Assembly: GCF_012641265.1 (NCBI RefSeq)
Contig: NZ_JABAHZ010000001.1
Coordinates: 434,001-498,000 of the forward strand
DNA: 64,000 nt
Source of the DNA: Chitinophaga eiseniae
Lineage (GTDB): Bacteria; Bacteroidota; Bacteroidia; Chitinophagales; Chitinophagaceae
Reading direction: 5' to 3'
Below the pieces are notes generated by a model that did no database searches, was not told where the DNA came from, and worked only from the letters and a program-made list of their open reading frames with translations. Positions 53,321 to 62,814 of this stretch are shown piece after piece. Positions within the stretch are counted from its first letter, which is position 1; every line of letters begins with the position of its first letter. The position numbers and the translations under genes are program-made.

Positions 53321-55102
53321 ATGTACGCACAAGCTTACGCCAACAACGACCTGGCGTTTATCAGATGGTCCTATGATCAGAAAATTCCCCAATGCCTGGG
53401 TTTTTGCCTGGAACGGATCGACAAAGCTACCGGAGTAGCCACCATACTTCCTGCCTGGGTGGGTTTTGAAAACCAGAAAAACGAACAGTGGAAGGCCCGG
53501 GATACAAGTATCTGGCCTGTTCAGAAATTCAACTGGCGTGATTTTACAGCTACCAGGGGAAAGACTTACAGCTACAACGTTATTCCCATGGTTGGCACTC
53601 CCGGAAACCTGAAACAAATAACAGATAAATCGCTACATCTGCATACCAATGAAGTGACCCTGTCGCCCGGCAGTGGCAACATCAAAGCTTATTTCAACAG
53701 GGGGATTATTTCCACCCAATCGGTGTCGCATGCCATTGAGGGACCTAATCATACACCCAGCAGTCCTAAGTTGATGACCAGCATTCAAACACCGGGTAAT
53801 GAGCTGAGAGAACGCCTGATGGGGCAGATTAAAGACGCCCTGATGGAAATCATCCAGGAAGTGAAAACAAAAGGAGGGGAGTGCTATGCGGCGTTGTATG
53901 AACTGAATGATCCGGAGCTCATAGATGGCTTATTAAGCCTTGGAAAGAAATTACACATCATCCTGTCGAATGCCGGCGCTAATGGCGACGATGATCCCAA
54001 TGCAAATGAAGATAAACTTCCGGAAGATCAAAGGTCTTCCCGTAGAAGATTGCACGACGCAGGTATCGATATTACCGACAGGATATTGGGCAACGGACAT
54101 ATCGGCCATAATAAATTCCTCGTGTATGTAAATAGCCAGGGGAAAGCAGAAAGAGTATTGTCCGGAAGTACCAACTGGACATATACCGGCATGTGCGCGC
54201 AAACTAACAATGCTATTCTCATTACCTCTCCGGAATTAGCTAAAAGCTACCTGGACTACTGGAAAGCACTGAAGGCAGACGATGCCGAACAAGGTGCTGA
54301 CTTCCGGACAAACAATGACGAAGCACATCCTGTTAACATCGCTCCTACAAAAATTGACCTCTGGTTTTCTCCTAATACCACCAAGAAAACAAAGCCTGCC
54401 AGCAACCCGGCGGCACCTGGTGATATGGCGGAGGTGTTTGAGCTGATGGAAAAAGCGCAAAAATCAATTCAATTCCTCGCCTTCCAACCCGGCTCGCCCA
54501 GCATATTAACCAAAGCGTTGGAAATTCAACAGGCTAATCCTAAGTTATATATTCGCGGCGCCGCTACCGATGCCAAGGCTGTCAGCGACTATAATACCAG
54601 TTTGCTCGCCAACGAATCAAATAAGATAGATACCGTGGTGGCAGCGTCAAATATAAAAGACCAGTTTGCTTACTGGGAACAGGAATTGCTGAAGTCCTCC
54701 AATTTTGCACATGCTATCATTCACGATAAAATTGTGGTGATCGATGCTTACGGTGACAACCCGGTAGTGATTACCGGCAGCCACAATTTAGGCTACAAGG
54801 CATCCTACGCCAATGATGAAAACCTGCTGATCATCAAAGGCAACAAAGAGCTGGCAAACGCTTATGTCGTACACGTAATGGACGTATACGACCATTACCG
54901 GTGGAGATATATCCTGCAGAGCAGTCCATCCCTGGCAGATGCCTATCATGGTCTGAAAACGACGGATGCGTGGCAGGATTGGTACTTTAAGCAAGCGGCT
55001 AAATCGAGCTCCCAGACTGAGTCTAAGCCCAAATCTACGCCTAAGCCTAAAGCCAAGCCTGCACCTAAGCCTAAGGCCAAAAAGGCAGCAAAAGCAGAAT
55101 AA
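53321..55102 (+). CDS. Phospholipase-D-superfamily protein with basic C-terminal tail
   Basis: The 593-residue protein has no signal peptide. An unrecognised N-terminal region (1-150) precedes two PLD domains: the first active-site segment is HNKFLVYV at His263, where the usual Asp at the eighth position is Val270, followed by SGSTNWT; the second is canonical HDKIVVID (His468, Lys470, Asp475) with TGSHNLG. A Lys/Pro/Ala-rich tail (about 565-593, repeats of KPKAKPAPKPK) could bind nucleic acid or acidic polymers. PLD enzymes cut phosphodiester bonds in lipids or DNA; the tail and lack of export signal favour a nuclease-like role, but this is inference. Confidence 0.85.
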   Translation: MYAQAYANNDLAFIRWSYDQKIPQCLGFCLERIDKATGVATILPAWVGFENQKNEQWKARDTSIWPVQKFNWRDFTATRGKTYSYNVIPMVGTPGNLKQITDKSLHLHTNEVTLSPGSGNIKAYFNRGIISTQSVSHAIEGPNHTPSSPKLMTSIQTPGNELRERLMGQIKDALMEIIQEVKTKGGECYAALYELNDPELIDGLLSLGKKLHIILSNAGANGDDDPNANEDKLPEDQRSSRRRLHDAGIDITDRILGNGHIGHNKFLVYVNSQGKAERVLSGSTNWTYTGMCAQTNNAILITSPELAKSYLDYWKALKADDAEQGADFRTNNDEAHPVNIAPTKIDLWFSPNTTKKTKPASNPAAPGDMAEVFELMEKAQKSIQFLAFQPGSPSILTKALEIQQANPKLYIRGAATDAKAVSDYNTSLLANESNKIDTVVAASNIKDQFAYWEQELLKSSNFAHAIIHDKIVVIDAYGDNPVVITGSHNLGYKASYANDENLLIIKGNKELANAYVVHVMDVYDHYRWRYILQSSPSLADAYHGLKTTDAWQDWYFKQAAKSSSQTESKPKSTPKPKAKPAPKPKAKKAAKAE

Positions 55103-55138
55103 TTAATTACAGCGTATGTTCATTTGAAGATCGCGAAA

Positions 55139-55175
55139 CGTGATACATTCCTTTGGGATGTATCACGCTTTTTTA
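55139..55175 (+). terminator. Strong intrinsic terminator after the PLD gene
   Basis: A stem of 13 base pairs (CGTGATACATTCC / GGGATGTATCACG, one G-T pair) with loop TTT is followed by CTTTTTTAT on the plus strand. Confidence 0.88.
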
Positions 55176-55468
55176 TGAATATTACAGCGATGAAATTTCT
55201 TTCCAGTTAGCGGCCCATCAGTATTCGCTGTATAAACCCATTTCTTATCAGGAGCAATAGGCGTTAAGGCCGCCAGATTGAATATTTCAAAGCCGCAAAC
55301 TCCGCCGCTTTTAATAAAGGAGTTTGTTAGCGGAGCTACCCAGGATTGATACAGACTGGCACAGCCAGAAAATGTGTTGTTACTTACATTGGCATAAGAG
55401 GTACTGACATTATTGCCCTGTCTTGCGAGCCGGCAGCGTATGCGTTGCCGGCTTTTTAGTTTATTCAA
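55163..55468 (-). CDS. Doubtful small open frame, possible gene remnant
   Basis: The 101-residue minus-strand frame has an ordinary amino-acid mix with three Cys (NNTFSGCASLYQSW, GGVCGFEIFNLAAL) and looks more protein-like than most chance frames. Its stop codon, however, lies inside the PLD terminator stem, and I recognise no family. It could be a decayed fragment, a small Cys-containing protein or chance. The region 55103-55561 otherwise holds nothing I can name. Confidence 0.25.
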   Translation of the reverse strand: MNKLKSRQRIRCRLARQGNNVSTSYANVSNNTFSGCASLYQSWVAPLTNSFIKSGGVCGFEIFNLAALTPIAPDKKWVYTANTDGPLTGKKFHRCNIHKKA

Positions 55469-55561
55469 TACTGCCTGCTATAAAATCGTTTTTGTGGCAT
55501 TATACAAATGCCGGGGAACTAAAATCTCTAAACATTCTCTAAAAAGTTTTAAGAGATATGT

Positions 55562-55569
55562 TACTTTTG
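55562..55569 (+). promoter_or_regulatory. Candidate -7 promoter element for circuit C sigma gene
   Basis: TACTTTTG matches TAnnTTTG exactly, 56 bases before the sigma ATG at 55626. No TTG stands at normal -33 spacing, which may mean activator dependence. Confidence 0.4.
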
Positions 55570-55625
55570 AAAGAGTTGGAAACATTCCAGCATTGATCAA
55601 TAATTGCGGAATCAAATTCATTAAA

Positions 55626-56234
55626 ATGATTGCTACCGGGCATAATGAAAATGAGTTATTGGAGCAAATGGCTGCCGGTAGTGACGTCGCGTTTAAGGAA
55701 ATTTACTTTTTATATAGTGGCAGGTTGTACGGAAATATCCTGAAACTTGTCAAATCACGCACAGTGGCACAGGAAATTCTCCAGGAAGTATTTATAAAAA
55801 TATGGGAGCACCGCGCTACTATTGATACAGATAAGTCATTTTCATCTTATCTGTTTACTATCGCACGGAATATGGTGTCTAACTTTTACGTGAAAGCATC
55901 CAGGGACAGGGCGTTACTGCAAATGCTGGCGGGTGGTTCTGCCAATGGATATTTACATATTGAAGAAGGGGTTATTTCACGCGAAGAACATCTATTTCTA
56001 CAGATGGCGATCGGCCAGCTTCCACCGCAACGGAAACAGGTATTTGAATTATGCAAAATAGAGGGCAAAAGTTATCATGAAGTAAGTGAACTACTGGGCA
56101 TTTCCCTTTCTACCATTAGTGACCATATTGTAAAAGCCAACCGTTTCCTGAAGGAATACGCCTGCAAAAACAGGGAACTGATCATCATCCTGGCGCTGTT
56201 ATCACTTAGAACGGGTGATTTACTGCTTAAATAA
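55626..56234 (+). CDS. ECF-type sigma-70 factor (circuit C)
   Basis: A 202-residue ECF sigma factor with region 2 (RTVAQEILQEVFIKIWEHRA) and a region 4 helix-turn-helix (SYHEVSELLGISLSTISDHIV). The open frame extends upstream to 55413, but the added residues look non-coding, so ATG at 55626 is used. The C-terminus (ELIIILALLSLRTGDLLLK) is again hydrophobic. Its FecR gene follows at 98 bp. Confidence 0.9.
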   Translation: MIATGHNENELLEQMAAGSDVAFKEIYFLYSGRLYGNILKLVKSRTVAQEILQEVFIKIWEHRATIDTDKSFSSYLFTIARNMVSNFYVKASRDRALLQMLAGGSANGYLHIEEGVISREEHLFLQMAIGQLPPQRKQVFELCKIEGKSYHEVSELLGISLSTISDHIVKANRFLKEYACKNRELIIILALLSLRTGDLLLK

Positions 56235-56332
56235 GCCAACTTTCTTTTCTCAGAAAAAATTGAAAAAATATTTTAGGGGAGCAGAGGGAAATTTTCCCTC
56301 AGTTGTATTCTTTATAGGAATGCTTGTCAACA

Positions 56333-57502
56333 ATGGAAAATGCCAGAGAATTATTTATTCGCTTTCTGAATAATGAATGTACAGAAGAAGAGGTAGCACA
56401 ACTGATGGAGGCCTTTGCATCAGGGGAAGATGCCGCGACCTTTAATGACATCCTGCACAGGCAGCTGGAAGCAGGTTTGGATGACCAGGATTACGCGGTA
56501 GAAATCCAGGAGGTGTATCATCATATTGAAAGGCGTATCGGCCAGGAGTTAAAGCCGAAGCAGGTGCGCCTACTATGGAAGCGGCTGGCCATAGCGTCAT
56601 TGGTGGTCTTTTTAATAGGGATTGGTTACTGGTTTTTCTTTAACAGGAAAAACAACACCCCTATTGCCGCATCTAAGTCCATATCCACCAAAGACTTTGC
56701 ACCCGGCAGCGCAAAAGCTACGCTGACGTTGGCTAATGGTGATGTGGTGGGATTGGATAGCGCCGGCATCGGAGCACTTACAAAGCAGGGATCTGTGAGC
56801 ATCAGCAAGCCAGACAGCGGCCAATTGGTGTATTCGGCCAACGGAACGCGAGCCCAAATACTGTATAACACCATTACCGTTCCGCGGGGAGGGCATTACG
56901 AGGTAACCCTTTCCGATGGTACTAAAGTGTGGCTGAATGCCGCCTCTTCTATACACTTTCCAACCGCTTTTTCCGGTAACCAGCGGGTAGTGGAAATAAC
57001 AGGAGAAGCCTACCTGGAGGTAGCTAAACAAACCTCCGCTCCATTTATCGTGAAGAATGGAGCAACGGAAATAAAGGTATTGGGCACTCACTTTAATATA
57101 AATAGTTACCCGGAAGAAGGATATGCTAAAATTACGCTGCTGGAAGGAAAAGTAGCGGTGTCCATTCATCAGGGGCATGATTTCCGCTTACTCGATCCCG
57201 GGCAGCAGGCCAGGATAACCCCGGCCGGTAATAACATTTCGGTACTAACAGACGTAGATACCGAGAGCGAAATCGCCTGGAAAAGCAACTTATTTTATTT
57301 TAAAAATGCAGATATAAAAACCATTATGCGGGAATTAGGCCGTTGGTATAATATTGAAGTAAGTTACGAAGGAGAGATCCCGGAAAGAACATTCTCCGGG
57401 AAAATCAGTCGCAACACCAATATATCCAATGTGCTTAAAATCCTGGAGCAAAGTAAAATTCATTTCAGGGTAACCCCGCAGGGAATCGTCGTTACGCCCT
57501 GA
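56333..57502 (+). CDS. FecR-type anti-sigma factor (circuit C)
   Basis: The 389-residue protein has a cytoplasmic sigma-binding N-terminus (1-80), one membrane span (about 84-104, RLAIASLVVFLIGIGYWFFF), a periplasmic FecR domain (VPRGGHYEVTLSDGTKVWLN, GEAYLEVAKQ) and a C-terminal DUF4974 domain (ELGRWYNIEVSYEG, FSGKISRNTNIS). The ATG at 56333 is preferred to the TTG three codons earlier. It should respond to the STN domain of the SusC encoded next. Confidence 0.93.
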   Translation: MENARELFIRFLNNECTEEEVAQLMEAFASGEDAATFNDILHRQLEAGLDDQDYAVEIQEVYHHIERRIGQELKPKQVRLLWKRLAIASLVVFLIGIGYWFFFNRKNNTPIAASKSISTKDFAPGSAKATLTLANGDVVGLDSAGIGALTKQGSVSISKPDSGQLVYSANGTRAQILYNTITVPRGGHYEVTLSDGTKVWLNAASSIHFPTAFSGNQRVVEITGEAYLEVAKQTSAPFIVKNGATEIKVLGTHFNINSYPEEGYAKITLLEGKVAVSIHQGHDFRLLDPGQQARITPAGNNISVLTDVDTESEIAWKSNLFYFKNADIKTIMRELGRWYNIEVSYEGEIPERTFSGKISRNTNISNVLKILEQSKIHFRVTPQGIVVTP

Positions 57503-57589
57503 TGAACCAAAAAGTATCAACCAAAAGAATAATAATATGCGGTAAAAACAACGAGAAAAATTCCAACTGGCCACGTTCATGAAAAGCCA

Positions 57590-57609
57590 GGTTCCGTTCC
57601 CGCGGAACC
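57590..57609 (+). repeat. Hairpin in the fecR-susC gap (circuit C), first
   Basis: GGTTCCG / CGGAACC is a perfect 7-bp stem with a 6-base loop, lying 88 bp after the FecR stop. It may be a partial terminator or a leader structure of susC. Confidence 0.45.
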
Positions 57610-57673
57610 CGGCAAAGTGTTAGGCTAAATAATGAACACAGTCGTGCAGACTATTGATTATTTAACACAAACC

Positions 57674-57696
57674 TTGTCCCGGGGGCACCGGGACAA
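57674..57696 (+). promoter_or_regulatory. Hairpin directly before the circuit C susC start codon
   Basis: TTGTCCCGG / CCGGGACAA is a perfect 9-bp GC-rich stem with loop GGGCA, ending 8 bases before the ATG at 57705. At that position it should affect ribosome access to susC. Confidence 0.55.
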
Positions 57697-57704
57697 ACAA
57701 ATCT

Positions 57705-60700
57705 ATGAAATTTATTACTCTTTGTAGTCGCTCTCTAAGGAAAAAGGAGAGGGGTATTGCTACAAAAATGCTTTGTATTATGAAGCTCGCCGTCGTATTG
57801 ATGATCGCAGGCGCCATGCAGGTAAGCGCCACTGGATTCTCTCAAAATGTTACCCTTACCGAGCGGAACGCCCCGCTGGAAGCGGTATTTCAAAAAATAG
57901 AACAGCAAACTGGCTTCTATTTCTGGTATGAAAGCAAAACATTGCAGGGGGCTAAAAAGGTAAACCTGGATGTACACCGGGCATCCATCAGGGATGCGCT
58001 AAATCGCTGTTTGGCAGGTCAGCCTTTTTCCTATACGATTATCGACAAAACAATTATTATAAATGACGCCGGGAAGCAGGAGCGGGGCGATCAGTATGTA
58101 GCACCGCCTGTACTCAATATCAGCGGTGTGGTGGTAGATGAAAGTGGTAGTCCATTGGAGGGCGCTGCTGTAGGGCTGAAAGGAACTGCCAGGGGGACCA
58201 ATACCGATAAAACCGGACATTTCTCTCTGCAGGCATCATCTGCCAGCGGCATCCTGGTGGTTTCCTACTTGGGGATGGTTACCCGGGAAGTACCTTTTAC
58301 AGGAGAAAAAGAATTGAGAATTGTATTGGCCCGGAACGTGATGGAAAAGCAGGAAATAGTAGTAGTGGGGTATGGCACGCAAAAGAAACAGGCCATCACC
58401 GGGTCTGTTGCCTCCGCCAATCTGAAGCTGTACCAAAATGTGCCGGTTAACAATATACTGGAAACCGCCAAAGGCATTGTTCCAGGCTTAAATATCGGTG
58501 GTATCAGCAAGGCCGGCGAAGTGGCTTCGATTTCTGTCAGAGGCGAAAACACCATGAGGTCCGGCACTGCCCCGTTGATTGTAGTAGATGGTGCTATTTT
58601 CAGGGGATCACTGAATGATATACCACCCACCGATGTAGAAAGTTTTACGGTACTGAAAGATGCCAGCGCCGCAGCGGTGTATGGCTCCCGCTCGGCCAAC
58701 GGTGTTATTTTGATTGAAACAAAAAGAGGCGCCGGTATCAATGGCAAGCCTAAATTCAATATGAACGTTGGTTACGGCGCTGTGAATGAACAGCAACGTT
58801 TACGGGTATACGATGAAAAAGGATACCTGCAGCGGGTGCTTGACTACCGCGATGCTAACGGACTGACAGCCGATCCGAATAATATAGCAGCATATCTGCA
58901 ACCGATTGAAGCGACAAATTATAACGCTACGCCTGATCACCAGGCCACCTTGAAAGATCCTTACAACCTGTTCAGGCAAACAGGGCAATCGCTGAACGCG
59001 ACTGCCAGCGTTTCCAACAAAACCGATAAAACGGAATACTATATCTCCGGAAATGTGATCAAACAGAAAGGGGTAATTAAAAATGACCTGTACAACCATT
59101 ATTCATTGAGGGTAAAACTTTCCAGCGATCTGACGAACTGGTTTAGACTGGGTGTTAATGCATATTACAGCCTGAAGGATTATCCTGGCGCAACTATTTA
59201 TGGTGTTAGTGGTGGCGGTAGCGCCAGCAGCCCGTATCAGTTCAGTCCCTATGCTTCTCTCACCGGCCCGGACGGTAAGTACCTGCAGTTCCCGCAAACC
59301 ACTACCTCCTTTAACAGCCCCTATTGGCAAATCCCTGACCAGGTATATAACAGGCAGAATAACCTGAATGGCATTGTAACGGCTACCGTAAAAGTGCCTT
59401 GGGTGGAAGGATTATCTTATAATTTAACTACCTCCATCACCCAGAACTGGAACGAAAGAGGCTCCTTTTATGGACCGCGTACGGTAACAGGATTGCCTAA
59501 GAATGGAAGTGGAGATGTTTACTACGACAGGAATACTTATGTGTTGATTGATCAGCTGGTAAAATATAATAAAACCATCGGCGACCATAGCTTTGATGCC
59601 ACCTTGTTGTATTCAACCGAAGATTATAAATTATTTTCCCAAAGTTCCCATGGAGAGAATTTTGCGGATCCTACATTAGGTATTTACGGTTTAAGTACCG
59701 GGCAGACGCAAACGGTGAATACCGGCGGCACCAAAAGCGCCGCAGTGGGCGAAATGGCCCGGTTGACCTATAGCTTTAAAAACAAATACTCCCTAACAGG
59801 TACGGTTAGACGGGATGGCTATTCCGCCTTTAGTGAAAACCATAAATATGGCGTGTTCTCTTCTGCCGGGGCTAACTGGCAATTGTCGCAGGAGCGGTTT
59901 ATGCAGCATACCACCTTTATAGATAACCTGGCGGTAAGGGCATCTTACGGTACCAATGGTAATCAATCTATATCACCCTATGGTACGTTGGCGAGAATGG
60001 GTAATTCCTTTTATTTTTATAATGGGACCTCGTTTGTCACTACCTCTTTTGTAAACAACCTGGGTAACAGCGACCTGAAATGGGAGTATACCCAGGGAAT
60101 GAACCTGGGGATTGATTTTGCTGTCCTCGGAAATCGTATATCCGGCGCTATCGACTGGTACGATAAAACCACGCGCAACCTCATCTTCCCGCTCTCTATT
60201 CCTTCCACATCAGGATTTACAACAATTAGTACCAACTTGGGAAAGATAGGGAATAAGGGAATAGAAATAAACCTGAATACCGTTAATGTAAAATCGAAAA
60301 CATTTACCTGGAGCTCCAACATCGCATTTGCACGTAACTGGAACAAATTGATCACCGCATATGGACCGGATCCGAAAACAGGCGTAGAGCCCGACCGCCC
60401 TTCAGATAATTTGTTTATCGGGAAAACGCTGGGAACAATTTATGATTACCGGGTAACCGGCATGTGGCAACAGGCCGACAAGGATAATGGAGGGATCATG
60501 ACCGGGATGGTACCGGGAACCTACATGTTGCTGGACGTTAACAACGATGGAAAGATTACATCAGATAAGGACCGTGTTTTCCTGGGAGATACCAAACCGG
60601 CATTTACCTGGGGCTTTACAAACACTTTCCGCTATAAGGACCTTTCCCTGATGGTATATGTGTATTCTATGTGGGGCGGTGGCGGCCATTTTCTATCTGG

Positions 60701-61073
60701 CAGCAATACTCCTTACAACGATGGATATGCCAACAATCCGTCTATCAATCATATCGTATACGATTACTGGACACCCGCAAATAGCAGCGCCGTGTTTCCC
60801 CGCCTCAATTACCCGACAGCCGCCGCTTACAAAGGGGTGAAATATTTTGACCGGAGCTTTATCAAGGTGCAGAAAATTGCATTGACATACAATCTGTCAA
60901 CACTGGCAAAACGTTATGGGATCAACGATATGAGCTGCTCTCTTAGCGCCGATAACCTGTTTACCTACGCCCCGCATTGGATTGGGCTTGATCCGGAAAC
61001 CAATAGTGGTTTAACCGACGGCTCCATTCCCACGCTCAGAACGATTATGGCGGTATTTACTTTTAACTTCTAG
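57705..61073 (+). CDS. SusC/RagA TonB-linked outer-membrane transporter with STN domain (circuit C)
   Basis: The 1122-residue protein has a basic leader and signal (LAVVLMIAGAMQVSATGFSQ), an STN domain (about 48-120, VFQKIEQQTGFYFWYES), a carboxypeptidase-regulatory-like domain (GSPLEGAAVGLKGTARGTN), a TonB-box-like EIVVVGYGTQKK, a plug (PLIVVDGAIFRGSLND, VLKDASAAAVYGSRSANGV) and a beta-barrel. It imports oligosaccharides with the SusD encoded 11 bp downstream. The GH97 enzyme in the same operon points to an alpha-glucan or alpha-galactoside. Confidence 0.95.
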   Translation: MKFITLCSRSLRKKERGIATKMLCIMKLAVVLMIAGAMQVSATGFSQNVTLTERNAPLEAVFQKIEQQTGFYFWYESKTLQGAKKVNLDVHRASIRDALNRCLAGQPFSYTIIDKTIIINDAGKQERGDQYVAPPVLNISGVVVDESGSPLEGAAVGLKGTARGTNTDKTGHFSLQASSASGILVVSYLGMVTREVPFTGEKELRIVLARNVMEKQEIVVVGYGTQKKQAITGSVASANLKLYQNVPVNNILETAKGIVPGLNIGGISKAGEVASISVRGENTMRSGTAPLIVVDGAIFRGSLNDIPPTDVESFTVLKDASAAAVYGSRSANGVILIETKRGAGINGKPKFNMNVGYGAVNEQQRLRVYDEKGYLQRVLDYRDANGLTADPNNIAAYLQPIEATNYNATPDHQATLKDPYNLFRQTGQSLNATASVSNKTDKTEYYISGNVIKQKGVIKNDLYNHYSLRVKLSSDLTNWFRLGVNAYYSLKDYPGATIYGVSGGGSASSPYQFSPYASLTGPDGKYLQFPQTTTSFNSPYWQIPDQVYNRQNNLNGIVTATVKVPWVEGLSYNLTTSITQNWNERGSFYGPRTVTGLPKNGSGDVYYDRNTYVLIDQLVKYNKTIGDHSFDATLLYSTEDYKLFSQSSHGENFADPTLGIYGLSTGQTQTVNTGGTKSAAVGEMARLTYSFKNKYSLTGTVRRDGYSAFSENHKYGVFSSAGANWQLSQERFMQHTTFIDNLAVRASYGTNGNQSISPYGTLARMGNSFYFYNGTSFVTTSFVNNLGNSDLKWEYTQGMNLGIDFAVLGNRISGAIDWYDKTTRNLIFPLSIPSTSGFTTISTNLGKIGNKGIEINLNTVNVKSKTFTWSSNIAFARNWNKLITAYGPDPKTGVEPDRPSDNLFIGKTLGTIYDYRVTGMWQQADKDNGGIMTGMVPGTYMLLDVNNDGKITSDKDRVFLGDTKPAFTWGFTNTFRYKDLSLMVYVYSMWGGGGHFLSGSNTPYNDGYANNPSINHIVYDYWTPANSSAVFPRLNYPTAAAYKGVKYFDRSFIKVQKIALTYNLSTLAKRYGINDMSCSLSADNLFTYAPHWIGLDPETNSGLTDGSIPTLRTIMAVFTFNF

Positions 61074-61084
61074 ATAGCATTATT

Positions 61085-62797
61085 ATGAGAGTAATAAAAT
61101 TCTTCTTCATACTGGTTATTCTTTCGGGATTTGTAGCTTGTAAAAAGTCCCTGACAGAAGTCCCCCTGGACTTTTACAGCCCCGAAAATTCCTATAACAA
61201 TAAAGCGCAGTTTGAGTCCGCGCTGGCAGATATTTATCTTAAAGTGCGCACTTATTTCTACGCTGCTACTGATGCGGCGAGTAATTATGATATGCTGGGT
61301 TATGACGCAGATTTTGCGGATAACCTGTCGTTCACTAATTCAGTGGTGCCTTATTTCAGGTGGAACACTATCAATGCAGATAATGGCTTTGCCAATAAAT
61401 GGTGGGGGCAGCTCTATAAAATTATTGCTGAGTCGAATACAATTATTAGCCGGGCAGAACTGCCCGCTGCGAAATGGGGATCGGAAGCCGAAAAGAACGC
61501 CATTGTAGGAGAAGCCCGTTTTCTCAGGGCTTTTGCCTATCATTTTCTCGCCAATATGTGGGGAGGGGTACCATTGGTAGTCAATGAAACCACATCGCCT
61601 AAATTTGATTATACAAGAGCGAGCCAGGATGAAGTTTATCAGCAGTGTAAAGCAGATTTAGTATTTGCCACCCAATGGATGACGGGTATCAATAATCAAA
61701 TTTCCGGGAGAGCGCCACGAGAAGCCGCATTTAGCCTGTTGAGTGAAATCAGTATCTGCCTGAAAGACTACGCCGGCGCTGTAAAAGCGGCCGATTCCGT
61801 TATCCTTGGCGGGAACTGCCATCTGATGACTTCCCGCTTCGGTAAATGGACCGCTTTTTCGTCGAATGCACCGATGTACCAGGGCGCCTACCAGCCATGG
61901 GGCGATATTTATTTTGACCTGTTCCAGGATGGCAATTTCAATTTCAAGGAAGGTAACCAGGAAGCCCTCTGGAATATTGAACAAAGCTCAACGGTAATAG
62001 GCGGCAACAATACCGATGTAAATGCTTCGGGCGGTTTCTTCGTAATGGAGAGATGGTGGTGTCCCAAACCCTGGGGATTGGTGGACCTCGATGGCAAACC
62101 AAATTTCCTGCAGGACACTTTAATGGGAAGACCCAACGGCGCCCTCACTGCTACGAAATATGCCGACAGCCTGATCTGGCAGTATAAGGGAGATTGGAAT
62201 AACGATATCCGGAACTCCAAATACAATATTATCCGTACCCATTACTGGACGAACCCGGCGAGTGCCTACTATGGTCAGCCCATTACCCGCGCGACTATGA
62301 AGGATCCTTCCTTATTCAGGGCAGGATGTGCGCCTACTTTTGTGAAGGCGGTTTCCTGTGTGCATTATAAAAAATTCCAGGACCCCACAAGCAAACAATG
62401 GCACGACAACGGAAGAACGTACAAGGATTGGTACATTATGCGTTTGCCGGAAACCTACCTTTTAAGAGCGGAAGCTAAAATGCGGCAGGGCGACCTGGGC
62501 GGTGCTGCCAGTGATATTAATGTCATAAGAACAAGAGCCCATGCTACGCCGGTGACCGGTGCAGATATTACGATCGATTTAATCCTGGATGAACGTGCAA
62601 GGGAACTATACATGGAAGAGTTCAGGTTAAATACCCTGATGCGCCTGGGAAAATTGACCGAATATTTAAGTAAATATAACGGGGATGTAAGGGAAACAGG
62701 GTATACACCGGACCCTAAAGTCAACAAAATGCCTGTTCCTAACCCTGTTATCCAGGCCAATACCGGCGCTCCATTAGCGCAGAATCCGGGTTATTGA
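61085..62797 (+). CDS. SusD/RagB family nutrient-binding lipoprotein (circuit C)
   Basis: The 570-residue surface lipoprotein has lipobox GFVAC (lipidated Cys19) and SusD features: VGEARFLRAFAYHFLANMWGGVPLV, MRLPETYLLRAEAKMRQGDL, INVIRTRAHATPV, LDERARELYMEEFRLNTLMRLG and the final NPGY. It is longer than the other two SusD proteins in the window, mainly from loops around residues 230-400, where substrate contacts usually lie. Confidence 0.95.
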   Translation: MRVIKFFFILVILSGFVACKKSLTEVPLDFYSPENSYNNKAQFESALADIYLKVRTYFYAATDAASNYDMLGYDADFADNLSFTNSVVPYFRWNTINADNGFANKWWGQLYKIIAESNTIISRAELPAAKWGSEAEKNAIVGEARFLRAFAYHFLANMWGGVPLVVNETTSPKFDYTRASQDEVYQQCKADLVFATQWMTGINNQISGRAPREAAFSLLSEISICLKDYAGAVKAADSVILGGNCHLMTSRFGKWTAFSSNAPMYQGAYQPWGDIYFDLFQDGNFNFKEGNQEALWNIEQSSTVIGGNNTDVNASGGFFVMERWWCPKPWGLVDLDGKPNFLQDTLMGRPNGALTATKYADSLIWQYKGDWNNDIRNSKYNIIRTHYWTNPASAYYGQPITRATMKDPSLFRAGCAPTFVKAVSCVHYKKFQDPTSKQWHDNGRTYKDWYIMRLPETYLLRAEAKMRQGDLGGAASDINVIRTRAHATPVTGADITIDLILDERARELYMEEFRLNTLMRLGKLTEYLSKYNGDVRETGYTPDPKVNKMPVPNPVIQANTGAPLAQNPGY

Positions 62798-62814
62798 GAA
62801 TAATATTAGTTTTA

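Noticed and set aside
53270..53617. Minus-strand frame at the start of the PLD gene
   Set aside because: It overlaps the PLD coding start almost entirely and has no start signals or domain resemblance.
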